The notes below the pieces were generated by a model that saw only the letters and a list, made by a program, of their open reading frames with translations, was not told where the DNA came from and ran no database searches. Below, one piece after another: positions 27,501-35,056 of a DNA stretch of 64,000 nt. Position numbers and translations under genes: made by a program. The stretch is from NCBI GenBank assembly GCA_001596135.1, contig CP014773.1:3348001-3412000 (forward strand), written 5' to 3'. The DNA is from Mucilaginibacter sp. PAMC 26640. Its GTDB lineage: Bacteria; Bacteroidota; Bacteroidia; Sphingobacteriales; Sphingobacteriaceae. Position 1 is the first letter of the stretch, and each line of letters starts with the position of its first letter.

Positions 27501-28904
27501 CAGGCTTAAAATTGGCAGATAAACCACCAGGATAATCACCTGGCCAAAAATGGCACTGCTCATCAAACGGGATGCTGAACTTTTTACTTCTACATCCACT
27601 TCGTCCTGAGAAAATTCCGGGTTGGCATGTTCGCTGATCTTCTCTTTAAAACGGTGCATTACACCTTCTACAATGATAACGGCACCGTCTACTATCAAAC
27701 CAAAATCCAACGCGCCGAGGCTCATTAAATTGGCAGATACATGGAAGAGATTCATCACGATAAGCGCGAAGAGCATGGCCAGCGGAATCACTGATGCCAC
27801 CACCAGGCCCGACCGGATGTTACCCAGGAATAGCACCAGCACAAAAATCACGATCAAAGCTCCTTCTATTAAATTGCGCTTTACGGTAGATATCGAGTTA
27901 TCCACCATTTTGCTCCTTTCATAATAAGGGAGGATGGTAACGCCTTCGGGCAGTCGTTTCTTGATCTCCTCTATCCGCAGCTTAACCTCTTTTACTACCG
28001 AAAGCGCATTGGCTCCCTTAAGCATCAGTACTACGGCACCGGATACTTCACCATATTTGTTATTGTACATCGCCCCGAAACGGATGGCGCTGCCTTCGGC
28101 AACATTAGCCACATCGCCCAGCTTCAGTGGTACGCCGTTAACCATTTTTACGGGCATTGCCCGCAGGTCGGCAACCGAGGTAGCTAAGCCCTCTGTGCGA
28201 ATGTAGTAGGCATTAGGGCCATGCTCAATGTAAGCACCACCTGTATTTTCATTATTTTGCTGTACGGCGTAGTAAACTTCATCTAAAGTAAGGCCCAGGC
28301 TTTTGATGCGCATCGGGTCTATCACTACTTCATATTGCTTCAGTTTACCGCCAAGGCTGCTTACATCAGCCACACCGGGTACACCCAGCAGCTGCCGTCT
28401 TACAATCCACTCCTGCATGGTCCGCAGGTCGGTAAGGGAGTATTTGTTTTCATAGCCCGGTTTCGGCACCACATAATATTGGTAAACCTCACCAAGGCCT
28501 GTAGTTACCGGGCCCATATCCGGTTCGCCAATGCCCGGCGGTATCATGCCTTTCAACTGGTTCAGCCTTTCGCTTACCTGCTGGCGGGCTTTAGTTATAT
28601 CCACATTATCGTCAAACACCACGGTGACGTTGGAGAGGCCAAAACGCGATATCGAACGCATTTCTTTCAGCTGCGGCATCGACGCCATTAGCCTTTCGGT
28701 TGGCATTGTTATCAGGCGTTCCACCTCCGGTGCTGCCAGCGAGGGCGAAACCGTGATGATCAACACCTGGTTGTTGGTAATGTCAGGAACTGCATCCACA
28801 GGGAGTTTGCTGGCAGAAAATATTCCGCCGGCTATCAATAACAGGACAAATAACCCCACTATAAGCTTATTCCTGACCGAGAATTCTATAATTCGGTCAA
28901 TCAT
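24513..28904 (-). CDS. CusA/CzcA-type RND pump fused to a TolC-like outer-membrane channel
   Basis: 1463 aa. Residues 1-1045 are a heavy-metal RND permease with 12 membrane segments and two large periplasmic domains; TM4 carries the proton-relay pattern DFGLIVDGAVIIVEG (near residues 398-412), typical of the metal (HME) branch. After a Lys-rich linker there is a second hydrophobic stretch and a signal-peptidase-like site (LILPVLLILTALTARAQ, near residue 1060), then about 400 residues of TolC-like helical repeats (NEAVSQAIANNTTVKAAQ, LEQLRFNIGETSKINL). This fusion is known in Bacteroidota. The internal signal suggests the channel part is exported and cut free. Exact metal unknown. Confidence 0.95.
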   Translation of the reverse strand: MIDRIIEFSVRNKLIVGLFVLLLIAGGIFSASKLPVDAVPDITNNQVLIITVSPSLAAPEVERLITMPTERLMASMPQLKEMRSISRFGLSNVTVVFDDNVDITKARQQVSERLNQLKGMIPPGIGEPDMGPVTTGLGEVYQYYVVPKPGYENKYSLTDLRTMQEWIVRRQLLGVPGVADVSSLGGKLKQYEVVIDPMRIKSLGLTLDEVYYAVQQNNENTGGAYIEHGPNAYYIRTEGLATSVADLRAMPVKMVNGVPLKLGDVANVAEGSAIRFGAMYNNKYGEVSGAVVLMLKGANALSVVKEVKLRIEEIKKRLPEGVTILPYYERSKMVDNSISTVKRNLIEGALIVIFVLVLFLGNIRSGLVVASVIPLAMLFALIVMNLFHVSANLMSLGALDFGLIVDGAVIIVEGVMHRFKEKISEHANPEFSQDEVDVEVKSSASRLMSSAIFGQVIILVVYLPILSLEGIEGKMFRPMAETVAFALVGAFILSLTYVPMMTALTMKKKAEKKNGFSDKMMAAIQKRYSPLLAKATGHPKTVILIALLLVGSSYFVFKGLGGEFIPQLEEGDFALDARFLPGTSLTQTIKGMEMACKELERFPEVQQITCRIGSAEIPTDPMSLEQCDMFITLNDKSTWKTANDYQGLQDTIGKRLALIPGLNVGFEYPVQMRFNELISGAKQDVVVKIFGDDLQQLSTLSGKLSSLVSKVKGTADVYTEKITGLPQIVVHYNRAALSQYNVTVSQVNHIVNATFAGIKAGSIYEEEKQFDVVLRIADTARSSLANIGTLLVNTPGGNQVPLSQLATIEIKDGPNQIQRENAERRISVSFNIRGRDVEGVVTELQAAVQQKLKLPAGYHVAYGGQFENLNSAKKRLAIAVPASLLFIFILLYFAFNQFKEALIVFSAIPLAATGGVFALWMRGMAFSISAGIGFIALFGVAVLNGIVLISEFNRLRKDGIDDPDERIKQGTSNRLRPVLMTATVASLGFFPMAISTHAGAEVQRPLATVVIGGLITATLLTLVVLPALYKQFASKPDPEGTEKNKKNPIKLILPVLLILTALTARAQLPPGKPVTVNEAVSQAIANNTTVKAAQNQTLSSRANLGSAYDMAKTQITFDAGNINSPNNDNRFAATQTFALPGYYASQKKYLNAETGYTALQEEVIKNQLAYQVRDTYVQMTAAIAKLALLAEQDSVFTQVIKLEQLRFNIGETSKINLTSAQAKAGMLRNQRQVVQTELGILQNKLQLLMNTTELYLPADSNVPAWQSDFVPDSASTLQNPEIKQVKQKVEIYDRKVQLNRSKALPEISLSYSNQSFVGPDINNAARSLTQGNRFSSYMLGLHIPLFYGQYRAATRSATYQKKAAEFSLTQKQAEWLGQWKQNIQHYRQQLQALSYYENFASKQAAELVRTANLSFTNGQISYLEWANLYNQSVQLRTDRLEALLQLDQTINTLWYYQAQKEKP

Positions 28905-28963
28905 ATTTATTTGCTTAATATTAATAAAATATGCACAGCTTAAAACTGTTGTAAATTAAAGTA

Positions 28964-29344
28964 TTAAACGGCTTTTGGAGGCTGGAAAAAATCTGACGGG
29001 TAGGCGGAAGGCATACCAAAGTCATGTATGGGCGGGTTGTTCTTAGGAACATAATTAGCCGTAGCGGCTAACCGGATACATAAAGGCGGCAATGATAAAT
29101 GGAGCGACAGGAAATGCGTGTCAACTGTTTTAAAGGGTAACTGCATATCCTGCGCATAATCTGCATCTACAACAGTTTTGTCAAAATAGTGCATTTTAAT
29201 AAAACCGTAGGCAGTGGTATCAGGGTATAATTGTTTATGCTGGATAAAATGTGCTACGAGCAAGGGTACTTTAAGCACCTCTCCAAATTGGGTACTCTGC
29301 ACCATAAATATAAACAGTAAAAATTTAGCCATCCGTATTTTCAT
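28964..29344 (-). CDS. Small hypothetical protein at the head of the efflux operon
   Basis: 126 aa from MKIRMAKFLLF (ATG 29342-29344). A hydrophobic N-terminus (FLLFIFMVQSTQF) could be a signal peptide. The middle has the HFIQHKQLYPDTTAYGFIKMHYFD stretch, split here only by its length, and a C-terminus FFQPPKAV. Similar small proteins ending in a Phe/Pro-rich tail precede CusA-type operons in related genomes, as I recall. Its His and Asp content would fit a metal-handling role, but this is a guess. It starts 59 bases before the pump. Confidence 0.7.
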   Translation of the reverse strand: MKIRMAKFLLFIFMVQSTQFGEVLKVPLLVAHFIQHKQLYPDTTAYGFIKMHYFDKTVVDADYAQDMQLPFKTVDTHFLSLHLSLPPLCIRLAATANYVPKNNPPIHDFGMPSAYPSDFFQPPKAV

Positions 29345-29573
29345 CAGCTGCACTTACCGTTTGTTTGTTGTTGATAGTTTAAAAATACGTTTGATGGGGT
29401 TTTGCAACATAATAACCTGCTTTGCATCTATATCAATATCAGCATTCAAAACAATTACGGTAAATATAGTAAGGATCGTTATTATTTACGCTGATTGTTC
29501 TAATTTGATATTACGAACACAAATTTAGCATATTAGTTTATTGTTTTAGTGAAGAGAGACGGGGTGTTCTACA

Positions 29574-29598
29574 CACTGTAGTTTTAAACACTACAGTG
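29574..29598. promoter_or_regulatory. Perfect palindrome upstream of the GH43-like gene
   Basis: CACTGTAGT (29574-29582), a 7-base spacer TTTAAAC, then ACTACAGTG (29590-29598): 9-bp arms with no mismatch. The TACA/TGTA character recalls BlaI/MecI/CopY-type operators. It lies about 100 bases before the ATG at 29697, so an operator role is plausible. The rest of the 29345-29696 gap between divergent genes is A/T rich with nothing else recognised. Confidence 0.5.
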
Positions 29599-29696
29599 AA
29601 ATAATTTATTATTTTAGCCAATCATCCGGGCTTAAAAAGCCGATCGCTTTTTAGGGGTCCATAATAATTGCCTATTTGTATAACTTAGAATTCAAA

Positions 29697-30671
29697 ATGA
29701 GATCAGTACTAATCGTCGCATTCATTTGCTTAAACGCCATTGCCGGGGTAGCCCAATCAAAAAAAGCCGCCGCAGAACCTTTTTGCAGTGCTTACTTATT
29801 CACCTACTTTACGGGTGACAAGGGTGGGGAAGCCATAAGGTTTGCGCTGAGCAGCGATGGTTATAAGTTTAAAGCGCTCAATCACAATCAACCGGTTATA
29901 AAATCTGCAGAAATTAGTTCAACAGGTGGCGTACGCGATCCCCACATCCTGCGGGGTGCTGATGGCAAAACATTTTTTATGGTTGCTACCGATATGAATA
30001 CCGATAAATTTGGATGGGGCCCGGATTCTGCCATGGTGCTGCTAAAATCCACCGACTTAATTCACTGGCAATCGCATGTGGTGAACGTGCCCAAAGTCTT
30101 TAAAGAATTTGCCGGTGTAAACCGTGTTTGGGCACCGCAAACTATTTATGACCCTAAGGTTAATAAATATATGATCTATTGGTCTATGCGGTTTGGTGAA
30201 GGACCAGATAAAATCTATTATGCCTATGCCAACAAGGATTTTACAGGCCTTGCAACCGTTCCCAAACAACTGTATTTCAAACCGGATGGCGGTTCGTGCA
30301 TAGACGGCGATATTGTAAAAAAAGATGGCAAGTATTACCTGTTCTTCAAAACCGAAGACAAAGGGAAAGGGATAAAAATAGCGGTATCAAATCAACTGAC
30401 AACAGGGTATTTGCTGAATGATAAATATGTGCAACAGACCACATCGCCGGTTGAAGGCGCCGGCGTTTTCAAACTCAACAACAGTGCCGACTATATACTG
30501 ATGTATGACCGGTACACCGAGGGCAAATACCAGTTTACCCGCAGCACCAACCTGGAGGATTTTAAGGTAATAGATAATGATGTTACGATGGATTTCCACC
30601 CGAGGCACGGCACGGTTATGCCTATCACGGCCGCCGAAGTGGAAACCTTAAAAAGCGCCTGGGGAGAATGA
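29697..30671 (+). CDS. Exported glycoside hydrolase family 43-like protein
   Basis: 324 aa from MRSVLIVAFIC (ATG 29697), which begins with a signal peptide cut near GVAQ. It has the five-bladed beta-propeller layout of GH43-like enzymes. Candidate catalytic residues sit where expected: Asp81 in GGVRDPHIL (base), Asp203 in CIDGDIVKKDGKYYLFF (pKa modulator) and Glu253 in SPVEGAGVFKL (acid). Blade motifs such as WAPQTIYDPKVNKYMIYWS also fit. GH43 enzymes cut arabinose or xylose side chains; substrate unknown here. It is monocistronic, not beside the SusCD pair. Confidence 0.88.
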   Translation: MRSVLIVAFICLNAIAGVAQSKKAAAEPFCSAYLFTYFTGDKGGEAIRFALSSDGYKFKALNHNQPVIKSAEISSTGGVRDPHILRGADGKTFFMVATDMNTDKFGWGPDSAMVLLKSTDLIHWQSHVVNVPKVFKEFAGVNRVWAPQTIYDPKVNKYMIYWSMRFGEGPDKIYYAYANKDFTGLATVPKQLYFKPDGGSCIDGDIVKKDGKYYLFFKTEDKGKGIKIAVSNQLTTGYLLNDKYVQQTTSPVEGAGVFKLNNSADYILMYDRYTEGKYQFTRSTNLEDFKVIDNDVTMDFHPRHGTVMPITAAEVETLKSAWGE

Positions 30672-30730
30672 GCCTTTGATACCCTAACTCATTAACAATA
30701 TTATTGTATGCTGTCTGCTCGTATTTTTGG

Positions 30731-30772
30731 AGCTGCGCGTTGCTCCGGCCCCTTGTGCTAAACGCTTCCAAT
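30731..30772. repeat. Dispersed repeat B, copy 1
   Basis: About 42 bp shared with 32121-32162: CGCGTTGCTCCGGCCC, then GCTAAAC, then CTTCCAAT. It lies between the GH43-like gene and the convergent beta-propeller lipoprotein. Confidence 0.6.
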
Positions 30773-30809
30773 TCCCTTTTGTAGTATCAGGCAGGTAAGA
30801 GCAAAACTT

Positions 30810-31871
30810 TTATTTTTTCACCACTATTATCTTTCTGATCAGGGCATCATTTGCTCCATTGGTAAGTGTTACCGCCTTACCATTTTTCCAATAAGTAGCT
30901 GTTGATCCGTTTGATGTTTCCGTGTATCCTCCTACATATATATCATTATCTGATAGTGCAATACTTAGTGCAAATGCGCCATTTGTATCATTATTAAGCA
31001 TAACCGGGTTGCCGTTTTTCCAGTATTTGGCAGCAATTGATTGGCCGTTAGCACCCGGTCCAGATCCTGCCACATACACATCATTGCCGGCCGCAGCTAT
31101 GGCGTATCCCCGTGCATCTTGTGTTCCGTCATTGATTGTAACGGGTGTCCCGAAGTTTTTCGAATAGCTGGTTTGAAGCTTGCCGGATGTATTATACGTT
31201 GCAGACCACGCCGCATAAACATCGCTGCCCGATACCGCTATAGACTGGTCGGTAGCGTAAGTGCTCCGGTCGGTAAGATCTGTCAGCTGGCCATTTTTCC
31301 AATAACAAACAATCGGCGAAGACACGTCAAGCGATCTTGTACCAATTACATATACATCATTATTAACTACGGCAATTGCGCTGGCAACGGCCCCAACGTT
31401 ACCACTGGGCAAAGACATGGCAATTCCGTTTTTCCAGTATTTTGCAATGTAGTTGGAACTTCCATTTTGCGCCTCAGCGCCGGCGATATAAACATCATTA
31501 CCTGCTATTAAAATATCATTCGCCATGGCATACTTGGTTCCGTCGGTAAGGTTAACACTCACACCATTCTTCCAGTATTTCGCTATAGATTTCCCATCAC
31601 CAACAGACTGCGATCCCGCAACATACACGTCGCCGCCCAATATTGCCATACCATGTGCGTCAGACCCTGCTGAGCCCAATGTTATGGCATCGCCATTTTT
31701 CCAATAAGTAGCCATGAAGTTGATCCGTCCGGCTGCGTATACATCTGCCGTTGAGGCATCCCCTCCAGGCTGCGGAGAAGGGGTGTCACCTCCTTTTTTG
31801 TGACAAGCCGTAAAAGCCAGCGAAATAATTAATGAGGCCGCAAGGTAGTTAAGTAAACTTTTCTTTTTCAT
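30810..31871 (-). CDS. Lipoprotein with seven WKNG repeats (beta-propeller)
   Basis: 353 aa. The lipoprotein signal ends in FTAC (Cys23). After a Gly/Pro-rich linker (GGDTPSPQPGG) there are seven repeats of about 44 residues, each with a core like AKYWKNGxxVxL followed by a Gly/Ala-rich strand and VYVAG. The fifth repeat is degenerate (TSYSKNFGTPVTI). Seven units suggest a closed seven-bladed propeller on the cell surface. Function unknown; such propellers often bind ligands or partner proteins. A poly-basic start and clean ATG support the start. It is monocistronic. Confidence 0.85.
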   Translation of the reverse strand: MKKKSLLNYLAASLIISLAFTACHKKGGDTPSPQPGGDASTADVYAAGRINFMATYWKNGDAITLGSAGSDAHGMAILGGDVYVAGSQSVGDGKSIAKYWKNGVSVNLTDGTKYAMANDILIAGNDVYIAGAEAQNGSSNYIAKYWKNGIAMSLPSGNVGAVASAIAVVNNDVYVIGTRSLDVSSPIVCYWKNGQLTDLTDRSTYATDQSIAVSGSDVYAAWSATYNTSGKLQTSYSKNFGTPVTINDGTQDARGYAIAAAGNDVYVAGSGPGANGQSIAAKYWKNGNPVMLNNDTNGAFALSIALSDNDIYVGGYTETSNGSTATYWKNGKAVTLTNGANDALIRKIIVVKK

Positions 31872-32301
31872 ATTTCGTAAGGTAATCGTCAGTAAATCTG
31901 AATTGACATTACATGTTTAGTCGTAATTTGTTTTAATTTTTAGTTAATCATATTTGTTTTTATAGTTAAGCCTTTTTAACTATATATGGAATTGAAATTA
32001 ACAAGGAGTATGGTCACCCCTGCAATTCTAACCAAACGATGATCTATTAACCCGCTTGAATGCTTCGGTGCGCCTAAAAAGGCAATCATTTGTGCAATGC
32101 CTGCGGCCCGCGCTTTCCAGGGCTTCGCGTTGCTCCGGCCCTTCGGGCTAAACCCTTCCAATCGCTATTGCGATGCTGCCGGGGGGGTGATTGATTGGCG
32201 TGGTACTCATAAGGGGTAGTGTGATAGCGGATTAAACAACAAGCCAAGCGCTACGTAGGAGGCACTTCTGACGGAAACCTTTATTGTAATAGTCTACCGA
32301 T
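31872..32301. other. Gap without a gene; holds dispersed repeat B
   Basis: 430 bases between two minus-strand genes. Apart from repeat B at 32121-32162 and a small hairpin just after it (ATCGC/GCGAT around 32161-32173), I see no gene or RNA feature. Confidence 0.5.
32121..32162. repeat. Dispersed repeat B, copy 2
   Basis: Second copy of the 42-bp sequence at 30731, in the same orientation. Here the inner GGCCC-TTC-GGGCT forms a short hairpin that is lost in copy 1. Confidence 0.6.
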
Positions 32302-32592
32302 CTACTCAACAAACCACTCCACCAATTCTTCCCATTCCTTTTCCAAACTCACCTCCGGGCGCTTTTTTCCGGCTTTTCTGTACCAGTAGTCGGCGTTCCA
32401 GTTGTCGCCTTCTTTGCGGTGCAGATAGGCATGTACCCACGCCGATGCCTGGTCGTTCAGTTGATCTACCTGGGCATGGGCCTGGTGCCAATTGCCTTTG
32501 CCATCATACCAGAGGCTTTTTAGCTGTACCGAAAGTTGGCTATTTGGTTGGTCAGCGGTGAGCGACGATTTAAAATCGGCTAAAGTTTTCAT
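32302..32592 (-). CDS. Small conserved-looking hypothetical protein
   Basis: 96 aa from MKTLADFKSSL (ATG 32590-32592); a longer start adds seven residues without support. It is soluble and Trp-rich: LKSLWYDGKGNWHQAH, then DQASAWVHAYLHRKEGDNWNADYWYRKAG and a Glu-rich end. The WHxAH...DWNAxYWYRRAG pattern resembles small uncharacterised cytoplasmic proteins seen in Bacteroidota and Proteobacteria. No function is known to me. The 80-base gap to the next upstream small gene on the same strand may mean a shared transcript. Confidence 0.75.
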   Translation of the reverse strand: MKTLADFKSSLTADQPNSQLSVQLKSLWYDGKGNWHQAHAQVDQLNDQASAWVHAYLHRKEGDNWNADYWYRKAGKKRPEVSLEKEWEELVEWFVE

Positions 32593-32672
32593 GTTTTGCG
32601 TTAAATCCTGCAAGCAATATTAATAAAACATAGGTTTATACGGTAATTTATAATCGCTTATAGGATCTATTT

Positions 32673-32843
32673 TTAAACCTTGTGCGGATCGCCCAGCGGG
32701 TTTTCGGCCTGCCTGTACAAATCTGCCTCGCCTTCGGCTAATTTCGGCGGGATGCCTGGTGAGGGTACAGGTGTGTTAGTGCCATCATTTAGCGGCGGTG
32801 TTTTAACGGTTGTTCTTTTTCTCTTGGGTTTCGGCTCTTTCAT
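32673..32843 (-). CDS. Very small basic/proline-rich protein
   Basis: 56 aa, too short to be noticed easily. It starts MKEPKPKRKRTT with a strongly basic N-terminus, then a Pro-rich part (TPPLNDGTNTPVPSPG) and an acidic end (KLAEGEADLYRQAENPLGDP). Likely disordered. The codon bias and its position 80 bases upstream of another small gene on the same strand support it, but the evidence is modest. Function unknown. Confidence 0.5.
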   Translation of the reverse strand: MKEPKPKRKRTTVKTPPLNDGTNTPVPSPGIPPKLAEGEADLYRQAENPLGDPHKV

Positions 32844-32940
32844 ACTTGTACAAGCATCGTGCTACCTTATTGTTTCAATAGGTGGCAGATGAACCACGTG
32901 CCAATCGGGCAGGGCCGTGATCTCCGCGTTAGGGGTAGTA

Positions 32941-33009
32941 GCGGATACCGGCCAGGTGGTTAAGGCCCGTGCAGTATGAGCGGATGACCCGGGCCGAAGG
33001 CAACGCCCT
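32941..33009. repeat. Dispersed repeat A, copy 1
   Basis: About 69 bp shared with 39591-39659: GCGGATACCGGCC, then GCC and TATGAGC, then CCCGGGCCGAAGGCA and GCC. It lies in the 609-base gap before the gene at 33453, which otherwise holds only the palindrome cluster at 33056-33221. Confidence 0.65.
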
Positions 33010-33055
33010 CAGTGTGAAGCCATTTTATTACCGTTTTTGATCCAATTTACCTACA

Positions 33056-33221
33056 GGTGTTTCACCATACGAATGTGAATCACCTGAAACAGCATATTGC
33101 CTGATAATCAGGTTTTTAGAGTTTTTGGTGAATCACCATTTTCAGCAATCGGATCATTAAATATTTAATCTTCAGTCAGTTAGATAAATGTATAATATAC
33201 TTTAAAACGGAGTGAATCACC
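33056..33221. promoter_or_regulatory. Cluster of four 11-bp palindromes (GGTGAATCACC type)
   Basis: GGTGTTTCACC at 33056, TGTGAATCACC at 33074, GGTGAATCACC at 33127 and AGTGAATCACC at 33211. The third is a perfect odd-length palindrome; the others differ by one or two bases. The first two also form a 12-bp inverted pair with one mismatch (CAGGTGTTTCAC and GTGAATCACCTG). Centres are at about 33061, 33079, 33132 and 33216, the last 237 bases before the ATG at 33453. Repeated sites of this kind suggest cooperative binding by one regulator. Confidence 0.45.
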
Positions 33222-33452
33222 CTGCACCCTTGCCGCTAGTCTATAAGTATAATCCTGAATGGGGTTTACTTGTTGCAAACAAAATTCTCCAAAATACGCT
33301 GATTCATAAGTTAACGTTACTTATATAGTTTTCATTGAACATTATGTTTAATTTTGATTTTTCTAAAGTTTAGGTTCGTATAACCGAAAAGTCGTATTTT
33401 TATTCGGATTTAATTGACCACACCGGGTTACCGGAACACAAAAGCTAAGCGT

Positions 33453-34931
33453 ATGAGTACCGTCCACAACAGAGATATCGGAACCAAGCAAAAAGCGCTT
33501 GCCATTAACCTGGATCCCACTATTTACGGTTCCTTTGCCGAAATAGGAGCAGGCCAGGATGTTGCTGCCAATTTTTTTAAGGCAGGTGCATCGTCGGGAA
33601 CTATAGCTAAAACCATGTCGGCCTACGATATGCTATTTTCTGATGCTATTTATGGCGCCCAACAGGTGAAACGCTATGTAAGTGAAAACAGGCTGATAGC
33701 TATGCTGGAGCGTGAATATGGGCTGCTGATTGAGCGCCTGGCCGAGCAACGCGGCAATACCACTACTTTTTTTGCTTTTTCTGATACGGCCTCCGCACTT
33801 AATTACCACAAAACAAATGATGGTCACGGCTGGATGGGCGTACGTTTTCAACTGAAACCAAACGGCGAATACAACGATGTGGTGCTGCATGTTAAAATGC
33901 TGGATAACGACAATAACCTGCAGCAGCAGGCAGTGGGTATATTGGGGGTTAACCTTATATACGCTTGTTTTTACTATAACCAAAACCCGCCGGTTTTTTT
34001 GGCCTCGTTGATGGATGACCTGTCTAAAGACCGGATCCAGATTGATATGATCCGCTTTGAAGGGCCTGATTTTGTGAAGGTGGATAACCGACTGATGAGC
34101 CTGCACCTGGTAAAATATGGTTTTTCTGATGCAGCGGTTTTTGGCCCGGATGGCAATAACCTGCAGCCATCTGAAGTGCTTTATAAAAAGCATATCGTAG
34201 TGATCCGCGGGCGGTTCCGGCCGATTATCAACGTGCACCTGGATATGCTGAACACCGGCGTAAAGCAATTTATGCAGGAGCCGGATGTAGATAAGGATAA
34301 CGTGATTGTAGTAACGGAGCTAACCCTGCAGTCGCTAAAGGAGCGCAACGCGGATGAAGCTGCGGAGATTGACGAAAAAGACTTCCTGGATAGGGTGGAT
34401 ATCCTTTGTTCGCTGGGGCAAACGGTGCTGATCTCCAACTTCCACGAATACTATAAGCTGGTCGCCTATCTGTCTAAGATCACCAAGCTTAAACTGGGCG
34501 TGGTGCTGGGTTATCCCAACCTGGAATATATATTTTCTGAAGAGCATTACAAGGACCTTGCCGGCGGGATCCTGGAGTCGTTTGCAACGTTATTTAGCCG
34601 GAAGGTGAAGCTGTTTATCTATCCAACCCTGCGCGATGGGGTGATTTGGAACTGCCTGCGTTTTTACCCGCCGCCACATTTGATAGATCTGTACCGATAC
34701 CTGATTGCCAATAATAAAATTGAGGACATCAGGCACTACAAAGAAAGCAACCTGCATGTACAAACAGATAAGGTATTGGAGCTGATTAAGCAAGGGGCGC
34801 CGGGCTGGGAGGAGTTTGTGCCACCAGAGGTTGCCGAAATGATAAAGAGCCGATGCCTTTTTGGTTACCATTGCGAAGTGCCGGTAAACGAGGCAGATAC
34901 CAACGATGATGCCGTTGTTAATGTAGGCTAA
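33453..34931 (+). CDS. Conserved protein of unknown function
   Basis: 492 aa from MSTVHNRDIGTKQKAL (ATG 33453); a TTG at 33414 would add 13 residues. It is soluble with no signal peptide. The N-terminus INLDPTIYGSFAEIGAGQDVAANFF followed by GTIAKTMSAYDM marks a widespread uncharacterised family that I remember being given misleading names such as TonB receptor; nothing here looks like one. Other blocks: TTFFAFSDTASALNY, HGWMGVRFQ and NFHEYYKLV. It is probably cytoplasmic. It is alone, preceded by a cluster of palindromes and followed by a secreted dehydrogenase. Confidence 0.88.
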   Translation: MSTVHNRDIGTKQKALAINLDPTIYGSFAEIGAGQDVAANFFKAGASSGTIAKTMSAYDMLFSDAIYGAQQVKRYVSENRLIAMLEREYGLLIERLAEQRGNTTTFFAFSDTASALNYHKTNDGHGWMGVRFQLKPNGEYNDVVLHVKMLDNDNNLQQQAVGILGVNLIYACFYYNQNPPVFLASLMDDLSKDRIQIDMIRFEGPDFVKVDNRLMSLHLVKYGFSDAAVFGPDGNNLQPSEVLYKKHIVVIRGRFRPIINVHLDMLNTGVKQFMQEPDVDKDNVIVVTELTLQSLKERNADEAAEIDEKDFLDRVDILCSLGQTVLISNFHEYYKLVAYLSKITKLKLGVVLGYPNLEYIFSEEHYKDLAGGILESFATLFSRKVKLFIYPTLRDGVIWNCLRFYPPPHLIDLYRYLIANNKIEDIRHYKESNLHVQTDKVLELIKQGAPGWEEFVPPEVAEMIKSRCLFGYHCEVPVNEADTNDDAVVNVG

Positions 34932-35056
34932 ATTAAACCTGCTGATTCGATACCGCCTGGCTACATGGCTGATTTTAACGGCGCAGCCGTATGAAATTCT
35001 GTAATTCAAAAACTAAATGCTACTTTAGTTTATCATTTATCTATTTGAATTACATT

